Shown: positions 12,582 through 25,199 of the stretch, one piece after another
Numbering within the stretch: the stretch's first letter is position 1
Layout of the letters: each line of letters starts with the position of its first letter
Source of the DNA: Pomacea canaliculata
Lineage: Eukaryota > Mollusca > Gastropoda > Architaenioglossa > Ampullariidae
Direction of reading: 5' to 3'
Length of the DNA: 64,000 nucleotides
NCBI RefSeq assembly: GCF_003073045.1
Contig: NC_037595.1
Coordinates: forward strand, 7,243,509-7,307,508
Notes under the pieces: model-generated
What the model saw: only the letters and a program-made list of their open reading frames with translations
Databases searched by the model: none
Told to the model about the DNA's origin: nothing
Position numbers and translations under genes: made by a program

Positions 12582-12841
12582 CAGGCCCGTTCTTAGCCCC
12601 CGCGGGGCCCGAGGCAAAGGGCATGTGCGGGGCCCTCACGCCACGATCACACGGTTTTAGTTGGGATCTAAAGTCACTTTTTTCCTCAGGGATATCTCGT
12701 CTTTTATCATTGACAGCACGCTGCATACACATTACAACATAAACCTACGATTAATTTATTTGTAACGTTCGTCAATAGGTCAATCAAAAGCGCGGGGCCC
12801 TAGGCAGATGCCTCGTCCGCCTGCCCCTAAGCACGGCCCTG
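12582..12841. mobile_element. 260 bp hAT-type MITE
   Basis: Terminal inverted repeats are CAGGCCCGTTCTTAG at the left and CTAAGCACGGCCCTG at the right (12 of 15 bases pair), both with CAG...CTG termini. Flanking octamers CACGCACC (12574-12581) and CACACACC (12842-12849) match at 7 of 8 positions, as expected for an aged hAT 8 bp duplication. GGGGCCC words lie inside both termini. No coding capacity. Confidence 0.8.
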
Positions 12842-14979
12842 CACACACCCATGGACGTGAGTACACACATACTAACAGGCAGCTGTATCAAGTAAGCAGG
12901 TGACTGGTAGAGGAAATAAAGTTGTTTCTATGCCTCGTCGCCTTAACAGGGAGGCCTTGAAGACCATCCAAAGCTTTCTTGAAGTCAATAAATTTGTGGT
13001 ACAGATCCTCTCACTGCAGTGGTGACAAGCAAGTGTTTTGATTGACCGTTACACTACCGAGCGCCCTCTCTCGGCCCTCCTCCATGTGTGTGACTGTTGA
13101 CTCAACAACTTTTCCCTGTCTACTCCGAAGTAAAGGCAGAAAAAGAGTGAGTCACGTATTTTTCTCTGTTATTAGGCATATTGTGGAGCTCCCTGCATTG
13201 ACAAGATCACTCTTTGTTTTCCTTCCACTTATTGACTTGTACTTGTCGATCCTCTGATCACGTGGTCAGGTAAAATCTCGCCTAATACGGTTATACACCC
13301 TGTGATCTCACCTCCACCATGTTACCATCCGACTCTGTGTGCGTGAGAGATAGTGAGAGATTACATCTTTTCGATGAGACGAATTACAGAAGGGAAACAA
13401 CTTTTAGTAGTCTTCGCACAGTGATATGCATGAAGTTGCTTCCCTTAGACCAAAGATGTGAAAGTAATCGGACCAAACAGTAAAGTGTAGCTGTTTTCCT
13501 TTACAGATATATTAATTTTAATCTAGGATAACCTGAAATACAATTTATGAACTACTACTTAGCTTTAGAAATCGGCAATCAGTAACATCGTAACACAGAC
13601 GAGTGCAACGATAACTGATAACGCGGCCGAGGTACTCCAGTCAAGAGATCATCGGCGGCGGCTGCCTTCAAAGGCTGGTGGAAACATTCTCGCATTGTGA
13701 CTCATCGCTTTGCTTCAACATCGTCTGACCATCGTTAACCGATGTTGTATTAGCACAGTGACATGAATGGTTCATCGGTAAAAGTCGGACACGGGTTTGG
13801 CATGTTTAGGTTCCACGTGCAGTCACATCCTAATCATCAGCTCAGTCGTTAGGTTTCTGCAGTAAGTACCACAGCTCACCTTGATGACTGACAGATAAAG
13901 TGGATGAGAAATGACAAAATTCAACGAGTGGACAACATGGTGTTTTTTTCCCACTGATGTTTAGGATACAGATGTGTGCTTAATTCGCTGGGAAGTTTTC
14001 TAACAGCACAGTTTGTAGTGACATTTTATTAGAAAAAATCCTGGGTATTGCAGCTTGAAGCAAGAGGAGGGAGGGTGTCACTGACTAGTTGAAGGAGAAA
14101 CAAAACATTTTACCAAACAGAGAAAAACCCAGCAGGTGGCAACAAAAATGTTGTGCAAATATTTATTGAACATAAACCATGTAGTCTGCAATTTTTGCAA
14201 AAATTTCTTTATCTTACCTTGAGCAAAACGAGACAAAACGGTACAGATGAACGTGGGGTATAGCTTTGGTAGTAGGTAACCACAATGAAATTTATTTTAA
14301 ATTTCAATTAATATGCTAGTACTAAACTACAATATAGTAGCGGATCGATCTTTTTTACAACACAAGGCAATATTTTATGCTTTTTTTTTTTATTCCAGAT
14401 GAATGTAAGATAGTTCACAGGATATGAAAATTAAAACAGCTAACCCTGAAAACAGCTGACACTAAGTAGATACTATGAAAAATCAAAACAACTTCTGCTG
14501 TGTAAATATATAAATATACACCAACAATATTCTTTGTGTAATAGACTTCCTTGTTTTAAAGGTAAAGCTCACAAAAGAAAATAAAGTGACAGCCAACCCA
14601 CACACACACACAACAGACATGAGTACACACATACTAAAGTTTCGTAGACGGCTGGTAGAGGAAGCAACACTGTTTCTATATCTTGGCTCCTTCACTAGGG
14701 TGGCTTTAAAACTTCTATCGAGCTCCTCCTTAAAGTATAAAATGTTATGGTACAGAGCTTTACCACACTATAAGTGCTTGTAGATAAGGACTCGACTGTT
14801 GAAGATGTGCTTGATAGTTCTTGCCCTGACCTTCCGGCTGAGTGTGATAAGACCCTTCACTATCTCTTCTCCACGATCATGGGGGGATGTCCCTTTCTTG
14901 TATCGCCTTCCAGCTGATTGTAGAACAGTTCCACTTTCTCGTCCCCATGGAAGGTGGTGGGAACGTTCACCTAGATGAT
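12842..14979. other. gene-free stretch
   Basis: I see no supported gene. CA-rich and AT-rich tracts predominate. A segment near 14590-14750 resembles one near 12850-13010 (both have ACATGAGTACACACATACTAA or similar, then a GGCTGGTAGAGGAA motif), so this may be a diverged duplicate of unknown origin. Confidence 0.4.
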
Positions 14980-15235
14980 AGGCTGTGGTGATTGCAATGA
15001 CACGGACAGAGATTTCGGGGTAGGGGACCAACATAACCGCCTCAGCCACCTGTTTGCGGACGAGGACTCCAACCCCAAGCTCGTGCTTGGTCTCCCAGCC
15101 TCTGAAAAACAGTTTGTGACCCTCGAGTCTCTGTGTCTCTCCGAAGCCGTCAAGTGAACCTCTGCCAGTGCCAAGTCCTGTCTGTAGCGTCCAACGTCTA
15201 GAGTGACCTCGTGTACTTTACTTCCCATTGGTGGA
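14980..15235 (-). pseudogene. LINE endonuclease-domain relic
   Basis: Read on the minus strand, successive frames give RYRQDLALAEVHLT, then FGETQRLEGHKLFFRGWE, then HELGVGVLVRKQ and ISVRVIAIT. This is the layout of the exonuclease-endonuclease-phosphatase domain of non-LTR retrotransposons: a Glu in the catalytic position of LAEVHLT, then G(V/A)G(V)L. At least one frameshift separates the first block from the rest, and no reverse transcriptase follows downstream. It is a short dead fragment; the clade cannot be assigned. Confidence 0.55.
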
Positions 15236-15299
15236 GTGTACAGACCTGTACATACCTGTCGTTGTCCCTTTCTTTGTTGACTGCAGGCTGGGCGGCAGC

Positions 15300-16789
15300 A
15301 GGCTCTGTGGCTGTGGCATCAGGCTTCATTAGTCAAAAGCTAATGTCAGAGGTTCGAAGATAATCATATAAATCGTTTTCTAATGTCACTTCTTACACAC
15401 CTTATGCAATGATACGCGGAGAAACGGGTAGATCTCTTCATATCAAGATATATATATATTATATGGATACTCCATTTATACGTTACTGGTTCCGGTCCTT
15501 CAGATACCATCAGATCGACTTCCATATAAATCATAAATATACATCTACATAGTAATACAACAAGGGCATCTGATGTTTTCCTTTTAATGTGTAAACATGG
15601 CTCTGGGTATGCGTGGGAAAGTCAGGGTGATGTTTAATAATTTTGATAGTATTTAAACAAAAGTTATTGGCAATTGCCATCTAAATTGGCATGAAATTAT
15701 AATTATATCTTTGGTTTCAGATCGTTTACCATATTAGCGAACATTTAAATCATCTGTTTTATCATGTGTATGGTCAATACATATGGGCTCCCAATGTTTT
15801 CATTCGTTTTAGCTTCATAGTTTGTTTTTATTAACCCTCCAGCAATGCTCTGTTGTCCCATTAGTCCAGCCTCGAAATCGAAAATTAGGAATCGAAAATT
15901 ATTTTGTTCTTCTGTATAAGGACAATGCTTTTTTTTATTAACTGTCGAGATAACATTAACTCTCCCTGCATATTAACATTTTTTTGTCCGAGGTTCAATG
16001 ACTTGAAAAAGAACAATATTTATAAAAATTATATGTCAATATCCGTTTTGACCTTTCTTTTTTTGTTAATAGTTAATATTATCAAGTCTACATGTCTAAA
16101 CATCGAAAATTACACGATTAAGGCACTTTAAGCTCCAAGTTTAAGTTCATAGTTCAATGCAGTATGTTTGGACATAAGTTACTTGTGATGCATACTTTAT
16201 TCTGTTGTATTTTTTTTATATCCCTTGAAACTGGCTGAAGGCTCTTAAAGACACTAGGTTACATTTGATGTTTTGAAAAATTCATCAGTGAAAATCTACA
16301 ATGACAGCCGACAATACAAATATAAAAATGGCAAGTTATTATGTAAACCTTTCAATGGCAGCATTATATTTTATGTTATATTAAGGCATTAAAAAACTGG
16401 ACGAGGTTTTAGTCAAGCTGAGAGAACTCTGTGGTCTTTACCTCCCTTTTCTTCACTCGATGTAGTTTGGAAACTGATTTTCTGTTATTGTTTTCCTTCC
16501 TGCTGTTAGCTTCAACGCATTGAGCTTTTTGGGGATGAGCTGTGCAAATATTAGCAGCAGTTTATATTTATTTTATTATTAATAGTATTACTAGTATTAC
16601 TTTGAGTAGCTGCGAAAACATGTTGACATCAGTCTAATAAACAACAGTGTAATAAACAACAATGTAATAAACACATTACACAACGTGTTACCAAAACAAG
16701 TAAAAACACTTTATGATACAGCCCCGATTATTACAGTAATGAGAGCATCAGTATTAGTACTAAAGATTTCTCTAAATAAAGTGTCTTAC
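15300..16789. other. gene-free stretch
   Basis: Very AT-rich, with a (TA)n tract near 15448-15460 and TAATAAACAACA iterations at 16633-16670. No exon or element could be supported. Confidence 0.5.
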
Positions 16790-17190
16790 GCCAGTTGCAC
16801 CTCTGGAATCTGTAAACTGGTTTTTTGGTAGAAGAAAATATATCACAGTTTTTAGAAAGTTGCTTGTAAGTTGTTTATCAGCGTTGTACAAACTTTTTCA
16901 GAAATGTCTTAAGCTATATTTTCTCTTCTAAATTTAAATCCGCTGGAATCTGTTCTTAGCTGTAATATTAATGCCACCTGAAAATAAAGTTTCTGAGACC
17001 AGTAGCACACCACTTAAAACTTAAAATGTTTTGTAGAAACAAACTTGTAACTGCTGTCAGGTGTTGCTTCTAAACCGATTGGCAGCGTTCTACAAACGTT
17101 TCAAAAATGTTTTCTGCTAGATATTTTCTCTCCCACTTTTAAAAACACTTAAATCTGTTTTAACCTGGATTTTTAAAAGTTTTAGAATTA
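16790..17190. repeat. diverged tandem repeat, unit about 195 bp, related to 12300-12415
   Basis: Two adjacent copies share CAGCGTT(G/C)TACAAAC, TTTCARAAATGT, a GCTAGATATTTTCTC-like word, TTTAAAT and ATCTGTTYTWA(A/G)C in the same order. The region 12305-12410 carries the same order (AAATGTGTTCAGCTAG, TTTAAATTTAAAACC, ACTGTTTTAATCAGGG). Function unknown; probably an old interspersed repeat. Confidence 0.5.
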
Positions 17191-18605
17191 CTATACAAAA
17201 CAAAATAACAAAACAAAACCCTATGAAGTAAAAAAGACAACGAATTTGTTTAGTGATTTGGATTTTACCAAACTAGTCAAGTCAGAATTATTAAAAATGA
17301 CAAGTGACTACCAATGACTACCAACAAAAGAACTTCAAAATATCAAGAAAATAAAATGTAGTTTTGAGACTCTTTGAAAACCTATGAAAACCTACACGAT
17401 GAGCACATGTGGGTATTCAGTCATCATGGCAAGAACTGTTTATATACTGAGATTAAAACTGTTAAATATCATATCTTTGTAGGAAGGCATTTTAATACCG
17501 ATTTTGCCTTTTTCAGCTCGTGTGGACAACACACCATTGTAAATGTATTCTAGTTAATGAGCTTTTACTTCCTCATTATTTACTCACAAACGTTCACTAT
17601 GATTAACATTAATAAATTAGTCCATGGCCAAAGCTAATGAGTGAAACTCGAGAGCTTAACAATGCTTTTATATATTTATTAATATAGCACGAAACATTTG
17701 GTAGGCAAGTGGGAAATGCAATGAGGTTAGGACTGTGAACTTGATGTTGCCTTACCTGATAACACCTGGTGATACTTGTGTCTGAGCTGGACACAAAATT
17801 TCCTAGAACTTCCTAGACCTCCATTTGTCCACGATTTGGGGACGATGCTTTGCTTCAAAAATATGTCACTGTGTCCGAGAAACCGTTTTTTTTTTTCGTT
17901 TAATAGTAATCATAATAATCATAATAATAATACCTGGGAAATTAGGCAGCATCTGGATGGAAATGAGAGAGTGTCTAACCTCAAAAAGGATCCATTACAC
18001 TGATGTTTCGATAAGTTAGTGATTAGTGAATATGTTCTAATACAGATAAAAAAGATGGTTAAAAATAATCTGACATATCAGGTAGCAGGTGACCGCAAAG
18101 TTTAATTATACCGATACAGCAGGTACCACACATCAAAGTTACAAGTCCGTGCTGCTTTCAATTTCAGACAGATTTTACTTGTTGTCATTTCACAGCTACT
18201 TCCATGAACAAATCCAAAAATTTGCCACTTGGAGTTTCTCATTTGTCGCCTTTAACAAAGTTAAAGACACTCTTAACCGAAGAAAAAACTGTCAAAGAAG
18301 AGATGTAAACTGGCAAAAAGACTAGTTCTCGCAGTGATTAGAATACAAGATTTTCGATGATAAATCGGTTTTCTTTCTACCATCTTCCTAACAACACGTT
18401 AAGCATAGAAGGCTAACAAAAGAATTAGATAATAAAGTAGTTTCTTCTCCACTGTAGCCTCTATATCTATTTGATCTTTTTTTGAATCCTGCATTTCACA
18501 GTTACACACTAAAAATATCTGAATAAGTTACTAAGTTACTTTAAATGCTTTTAAGGATATATCACAGAAGTATTTCTCTGTTACTGAATATATTGATAAT
18601 ATATT
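17191..18605. other. gene-free stretch downstream of the GPCR
   Basis: It may include the 3' UTR of the minus-strand receptor. A (ATA/ATC)n-like tract lies near 17905-17932. No other coding sequence supported. Confidence 0.45.
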
Positions 18606-19628
18606 CTAACTCCTACAGTGTCTGAAAAGTTTTTGGAAATGTTTCCTGAAACGAGAAGAACGAGAAAAATAAATAAAACAAGGGACACAACTGTTGATTC
18701 CTGAGAGGACGTTCGCAACTTCCGTGAGAGCAAAGAACAGATAACTCTGGTACAAAGAACAATCGCGATCGTAGCAAGTCACAACAAACACTTCCCGAGC
18801 AACCATAGGCAGCATGGTTCCGATGTAGACGCAGGCCACCATCACTAACATCATCGTCAGCATCCTCTCTCGCCGGCAGCTGTCGTCATCAACAGAACTC
18901 GACTTCTGGCGCCACCTGTAGGCACCTTTCAGTTTAATGACAGTCACAGACGTTGCCGTCGTCACAATCATAAATATGGCAATGGGTAATGCAAATCCCA
19001 GCAAAGAATTTGTAAAAATGATGACAAACTTTTTATTTTCGTAATAAAACTGTTTTGGTAAAATAACTCTACTCCTCTTTCCGTTGATGCTAATCACATC
19101 AGAGTAATACGACAGGGGGAAAGTCACGTGACCAAGCTGAAGACCAAGGAAAGCCAAAGCAATCATTGTACCTACAGCCCGCGTGCTTATCAACATCGAA
19201 GCTCGAAGAGGAAACATCACACAGACACACCGTTCCACCGCGATCACCATGGTGATGAAGGAGGCTGTTAATCGAAGACCGTACGCAATGCCTGCCACAG
19301 ACATACTCGCCTGTCTGTAGAAAATTCTAAAGATCCACTCGTTTCCCCATTCAATGAAATAGCTCAAGGGAAGTACGGTAAAGATGGAAGTCAGGTAGAG
19401 ACAGTCGACTAGAGCCAGTGTGAAGAGACAGAGGTTCATTCGATCGCGAAGACCCTGGCTCCAGAACACCAGACAGTTGATGACATTGGCTGGGATACCT
19501 ATGAGACACATGGGAGCCTGAATGCCGACCTTTAACACAATAGTCAACAAGGTGTAGGTGTCCTGTTCTGTGCTGTCATATTTTGCTGTCCCTTCCATCA
19601 GTGATGTCACATTCACAAGGGCCGCCAT
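18606..19628 (-). CDS. class A (rhodopsin-like) GPCR, single exon, putative chemosensory or neuropeptide receptor
   Basis: Intact intronless 340-residue seven-helix receptor. The N-terminus has one N-glycosylation site (NVT, residues 6-8). TM1 contains GIPANVINCLVF (conserved Asn), TM2 has LALVDCLYL (conserved Asp), and TM3 ends in VIAVERCVCV, where ERC replaces the usual DRY. TM5 has FALPIAIFMIV. ICL3 is basic and serine-rich (KSSSVDDDSCRRER). TM6 has ACVYIGTMLP in place of CWxP. TM7 has INSCVPCFIYF, a variant of NPxxY, followed by a short basic tail with Cys (KLFRHC) that could be palmitoylated. The pattern and single-exon form fit gastropod chemosensory or FMRFamide/TRH-receptor-like families; the ligand is unknown. 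The ATG at 19626-19628 gives full length and leaves no room for a signal peptide, as is usual in the class. Confidence 0.85.
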   Translation of the reverse strand: MAALVNVTSLMEGTAKYDSTEQDTYTLLTIVLKVGIQAPMCLIGIPANVINCLVFWSQGLRDRMNLCLFTLALVDCLYLTSIFTVLPLSYFIEWGNEWIFRIFYRQASMSVAGIAYGLRLTASFITMVIAVERCVCVMFPLRASMLISTRAVGTMIALAFLGLQLGHVTFPLSYYSDVISINGKRSRVILPKQFYYENKKFVIIFTNSLLGFALPIAIFMIVTTATSVTVIKLKGAYRWRQKSSSVDDDSCRRERMLTMMLVMVACVYIGTMLPMVAREVFVVTCYDRDCSLYQSYLFFALTEVANVLSGINSCVPCFIYFSRSSRFRKHFQKLFRHCRS

Positions 19629-22600
19629 TACTGGAGCAAGAAAGAATTTTCAGAAACTTTGTGGGTCTGTGTGGTCTGCACGTGAGTGAAACTGGTTCAT
19701 CGGGTTATTTCATTTCGGACATCGGGATAAACGGTGATAAACGTTGATGGATGACACCCTGGAAATGCGAAGAAGACAACAGATTATGCCCTAAGAATTT
19801 TTGTGAACCGATGGCTAAACACTTCTCACGACACAAGTAAGGTGAAAATTTTTCTGCTGCTTTAGATGATCTCCGGATGATTGGATAATTATTGTCCACG
19901 TGTTCTTTATCTCTGTGTAGAAACTGTTTTTTTTTAAAGAAATTTACAATTTAATAGTTAAGGGGAGATATACCACTGGATGAGGATGAGAAGGATGGAG
20001 GAAAACTACAGACAGCGAAGAAGACCTTACGAAGGCAGTGTGAGTGGCTGACAAGTTCTAATCCCTGGACCTCGTCATCCTCAATGAGTCATAAGACAAT
20101 GTCTTCCGTCTGCTCTGTGTAATAATCATTAGCTGGAGGCATTGTTTTCTCCTGCTATTTATTGAGCAGAACATAACATCAATAAAATATTTCTACCATG
20201 CTTTTAATTAGAAAGAAGAAGCTAACAATCCATTACAACAGCCTTTAAAATAGGGAATTGCTTTGCCAGTCTTAAAAAAGACTTTAGACGGAAAAGAATT
20301 CCACGTAAATATTTTTTGTACTCATCTATCCATTTTACTTGGATTCACAATTACTTTGAGTTACTTGATCAAATCTGTTAACTGCATTTTTTTATTTGTG
20401 CCGACTTTTATATATCTTTATCTCAAGTAAAACACTGATACTATGCAAATCGTGATAATGATGTACAATTGTGTTTTCAATCATTAACTAATTTATTTTT
20501 AATAACTCTTTAATTTTTATTGTTGTTAATAATTTACAATTAATTTATTATTAACATTTACAATTAATTTATTATCAATATTTTATAATTATTACTAAAA
20601 ATATTTTGCCAGTAAACGCTCAATATGAGCCCCCAACTTTAGAAAAAGAGTTTTAAAAATGTTGTCATCCAATTATCTTCAGTTCTTCAGAAAAGCCAAT
20701 AAAACACGAGGACAGCTCGTTAGCTTCTCATTTCATTTTCATTTAACTGGAGACAAGAATCTTCTGGAATCGATGTCTGGCAGCCTCTGTGTCGTCTTGA
20801 CTATCGGCATTGACATGTTACCAGACACATTCTTCTACTGCTCCTTGGTAAGAAACAAACCTACCTGAACAGTTCTGAGGATCTGTCGAGGTGCCTTAAG
20901 TTATCTTGAACAAACCAGTGTAGGTAAGTCTGTACGTGTGAGTGATTGGATAATTCTAGAAATATCTTTCGTCAAGCGATGTAGATGGCGATGATAACCA
21001 GAATACAGGAAGTGCAGAAAGTACAGATACTTATCTCGTGGCAGGAAACATGTTCATCTTCTCCATGATTTTCTTTAATTCTTTTCTAAGCTTCCGTTGA
21101 TGTCCCACGATAAACAAATAATGTCAATGTCTACAAATGTGTTTGAGAGTGTGTGCAGCTTTGTCTGAGTCTGTGTTGGTGGTGAGGAGCAATAATAACA
21201 ACCTGTTTATTTTGTTCACATAAGTATTACAGACCACATCGTACAGCGGTTCTCATATTATCAGATGGATTGGTATAGTTTCATTCGTCTGGAAATATTT
21301 TTCTTACCTACTGACAACATCTAGTGAATTGTTGTTTGACTGTTATCTTAGAACCTTTCTGTCGATAAAAGGAAAACATAAATATACATGAATGCGGCTG
21401 GGATACAAAAATGTAAATGTAGACCTTCCACTGAACTGACTAAATGATGGGATGTCATTGGATTTCTGCGATACAGACACAGAAGATAATGTTTTAGTAG
21501 TGAAGCAATGCAACAATTATAAATGTGAGGGAAGGATGCCAAGTGTAACACAAGAAGAGGTTCGCCATCTTTGTTACAGTGACATCAAGTTCATAACTTT
21601 CAGAAGTCAGAAAATAAATTTATTCTGCCTGATGCTTTCCTGACATTTACTGGCTGTGCACAGATGCATCTGTAATCCTGTGTTTGTGTGTGTGTCTGTG
21701 TGTGTGTGTGTTTGTGTGTGTGTGTCTGTGTGTGTGTCTGTGTGTGTGTGTGTGTCGTCCTGCACAAGAGCGAGGAATAATGTCTTTTATTTGTTGTGGT
21801 TACAAACAATTCTTATCTGCCAATAATTTCTTAGGAAGAGCAGGATTACCTCATTGTAATTAATGTTGCACATATGAAAACTCAGTGGACGGAAAAATAA
21901 ATTCTTCTGTTTAGAAAAAGTAACCTAATGTTCTGACTGACATAGTAGGTCAGGATTTAGTACCTTGCTGAAGAAATACTTCGCACTGGCTTTTACTGTC
22001 TCTCTTTCATTCTCTCTCTCCACCACTCCTATTTGATCTCTCACCAGACTGAGCTTTCACCAGACTAATCTCTCATCAGACTTATATCTCACCAGGTCTT
22101 CATCTTCGTTTTTCTCTTTCCTCTTGTTTCATGCTGGAACACATGTGTCCTGGGATGGCGGTGGATGCACGTGAGGGATGAGGGTGTGTGGAGGATGGTC
22201 GGCTCAACTTGGTTTTAATTTTTAAATTTTATTCAAATCTTTCTTGAGGGGAAAGAGTGGGACCTGTGGGCACATTCAGTGTTGGTTTCGGACACAAAAA
22301 CCTTGTTATGAACCCAGACAAATAAACACACACACATACACTATGCTCATCTCATCAGGTGTCACTAAGGACACGTTACAACGAACAAACAAAACGAAAA
22401 ATATTTTAACTTTTTTTTTTTTAGACAGTTTTGTATTCATGAGACAAAATGTTGTACTACACATGTTAATCACCTGTTCTTCCCAATAAAATAAGCCTCG
22501 TTTGAACTTTGTCTGAAACTGTCTAGAGGGAAATCAGTTTACCATTCTGTGAAAGTCCTGCTTGTGATATTCGCTGTCACACAAACTCATAGAAAGAACC

Positions 22601-24295
22601 AAACATTTACAGGTCACAAATGACAACCTCGCAAAAGGACGAGCAACAAGTTTGAAGGCGGCCATACTTTTGTTTTTACAGAATAACTATGGACTAGGAC
22701 AATAAAACTCTGGACGGACAATAAAACTCAGCATCGCACCTGGATACTCATTATATTTGTTGGTGTAAGTAAAGATTTACTTCCTGTCTCTTGACATTTA
22801 TCAGGTCTCTCTCTCTCTCTGTCATTTGATGCTCTCCCCTTAATGTTTTCATGTGCGTGGTCCGCAAATAAAATTCACACATAGACAGCAGTCTGTTCTA
22901 CTTAGTATTAGTCACAAGAGAAAGTGTTCTGTCCAGCATCAGCCACAATACAACACACTCTATTGAGCACTATACAGACTGGTGTAGTTTCGCGCAAAGT
23001 GCGTTAAGTGCATCATATAAATCTTAGTATTAAAACATGTCAGCCACTTCAAATCACTGACATGAGTACATGAAGGTGGAAATCAGTAATCTTAAAGAAA
23101 AAGAAATGAAATCCAATGCACAAAAAAGATACTAAAGGATGACTAGATGTTCCTCGGGCTTAGGTTGCCTTAGGGGTGTGGGTGTGTCGGGAAAAAATAG
23201 ATGGGAACCTGCTTTTGAGTTTTCCAGTCAATATAATCTTCACCTTATAATACACCGTTCATCAATTGGAAAAAAAAAATAAAAGAAATAAAAAATAAAC
23301 GATTTGGTCGAATGCTCAAACAAGTATTCAGTTACAAACTCATCTTGTGAACAAAACAAAACACGAAAACAAAATTAATGAAAATCATGATATTATTATG
23401 AATGAATATTTTACCAGACAGACACCGCACGAATTTCCGCTACACTTCTGCAGAATTTTCTTTACACCTGGAGATGTAACACAGATATCATTCTACTTCA
23501 TTTTTATCATCCTCTCTTATTATCGGTATAAGAAGAGGTTGCTAGTTGGAAGTTTGTAGAGGAGCCACAAATTCATCCATTACATCCCTGATCCTCCTTC
23601 CATCAAACAGAGCTATAATCAGATTCATGTGCAATCTCTTGTGTTAAATGCCCTTAAGTAATAGCAATTTCAGAAAGAAATAAAAAGCCACTATGAATCA
23701 AATTTACACAAACAGACGATGGACCTCTAATCAGTCTCGAGGAAGTCGTCTTTGTCATGTGTACTACATGGATCTCATGCACTCCTGATGGGTCGCACTA
23801 CACATCCCACTATTTTGGTTTTACATTTGGAAAAAAAATTGAGCCGAAAACTTCAGTGCTAGAGAAACTGGCAAAAAAATAAAATCTTTAAGAATTGTAA
23901 AGACTTTATCGAGCACAGCAAATGAGTCAAGACAGGGAGTTGACTTCTCATTTATTATTTTTAGTAACCAGCAAGAGTTGTTGTTTAGCAATCAACTTCG
24001 ATAATTATGACCTTTGACATTTTTAGAGACTGAGAGTGAAAATGTCATGAAAAAACGGATTCAACAATTCTTTTTTAAAGCAAAAAATAGATGTGTTGGA
24101 AATGATTTTTTTTTTTTTTTGCTGATTAAAAAAAGTTATTTTTAAAAAAGCTCACAGACAAGAAACAATAACAGACTCTGGAAATCCTCCCACCCAGCCA
24201 CCCAACCCCAAGGCGACCTAAAGTCCGTGTCCAGAAACACATTCAAGGGCAAGAGTTGTGCCCCGCTGTGGGAGAGTGACCTCCCTTTGTACACT
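19629..24295. other. gene-free stretch between GPCR and calponin-like gene
   Basis: No gene supported. It contains AT-rich tracts (20500-20600, with ACAATTAATTTATTAT repeated twice), the TG microsatellite listed separately, short (CT)n near 22807-22820, and a GGACAATAAAACTC doublet near 22700-22730 that resembles the retroposon tail at 11.9 kb. Confidence 0.5.
21678..21757. repeat. (TG)n microsatellite with TC/TT interruptions
   Basis: About 80 bp of GTGTGT units punctuated regularly by single TCTG or TTTG interruptions; simple-sequence repeat. Confidence 0.95.
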
Positions 24296-25188
24296 TCAGT
24301 CCAAGATGCTGCGCGGTTTGCCCATGTTGATGCCGGACTGGTTGGCTCCCTTGTTGGAGCCGTACTGCAGGCTGACGACGTTCTGCGCCTCCCGCATCTG
24401 AGCCTCCGTGAACTGCCGCTCGTTCTTCTCCGCCATCTTGGGCCCCAGCATCGGACCCTTGTAGTCGTCACGAGTCTGCGCCTGAAGCAACATCCGGTAG
24501 ACAAACATTAGATACCTAGCTTTCTGCGCGGAAGGCATGTGTGAACCACGTGAGTGCGTGCGCGCCTGCGTCTCTGTGTTCGTCATAACAAATATACATC
24601 CATCATTGAAACTGAAGATAGGATTATTCTGAAAAGAATCCAATTTTGAATGGCGTCACTAACGTACCGTGCGGCCCAGCGCATGGATACACAGGGTGAC
24701 CTGCGGAATGTTCTTCTTTTCCCAAAGGTCAACCGTCTGGAAGACCTCCGCGGGCGGCACCCCGTACTCTTTAGCGGCCGCCTGGAACCGCTCGATGTTC
24801 TGCATCAGTGCGAAGCCCCCGCCCTTCGTGTCGATCTTCTTGATACATCCGGGCATCAGTTTGTTCATCAACCTGCACGTGACAGACATGTAAGTTGTTT
24901 GTGTATTAGCTTGCAGTCTTAGTCTTAGAGTGATGTGCTAACCTGCAGGCAAAGTCTCACTAACCTGCAGGCTGTCTTACTAACTTACAGGCTAACTCTC
25001 ACTAACTTGCAGGCTAAGTCTTACTAACTTGCAGGCTAAGTCTTACAAACTTGCAGGCTAAGTCTTACTAACTTGCAGAGGATGATCCCGTCCTTCAGAA
25101 GATCATCGAATGGTTTCTTCCGGTCCAAAGGCTCTCCGAGATTTGCCTCGATCCAGTCGAGAGCCTGGGCCTCCAACTCTGGGTCTCT
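24296..25188 (-). CDS. calponin/transgelin family muscle protein (Mp20/myophilin-like), 3' three exons
   Basis: Small actin-binding CH-domain protein with one C-terminal calponin-like repeat. The visible exons are 25073-25188, 24668-24872 and 24296-24481, with consistent phases. Exon one encodes the CH-domain start (DPELEAQALDWIEANLGEPL ... DDLLKDGIILCK). Exon two continues it (LMNKLMPGCIKKID, VFQTVDLWEKKNIPQVTLCIHALGR, where TVDLWE is the family hallmark). Exon three has DDYKGPMLGPKMAEKNERQF and the calponin motif VVSLQYGSNKGANQSG, ending GKPRSILD. Length from the first visible residue is 167, against about 185-200 in the family, so roughly 15-25 N-terminal residues lie upstream. A 12 nt candidate exon at 29866-29877 is listed separately. 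Expected role: thin-filament or cytoskeletal stabilisation. The first intron begins in a splice-donor-like minisatellite. Confidence 0.9.
24938..25078. repeat. 22 bp minisatellite built on the splice donor of the calponin-like gene
   Basis: About 6.5 units of a 22 bp word (plus strand CTAACTTGCAGGCTAAGTCTTA), cleanest near the exon and more diverged away from it. On the minus strand each unit includes CTGCAAGTTAGTAAG, the very sequence spanning the exon end and donor (exon ends 25073 with CTGCAA, intron begins GTTAGT). So the array starts at the exon-intron junction and repeats the donor context several times into the intron. Confidence 0.85.
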
Positions 25189-25199
25189 CTGGAACAGAC

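Noticed and set aside
14768-15049. separate gene encoding 93 residues
   Set aside because: Its first part is the continuation of the LINE endonuclease relic in another frame; the remainder has no recognisable content.
21600-21809. open frame rich in Thr-His-Thr-Gln
   Set aside because: It is the (TG)n microsatellite read on the minus strand.
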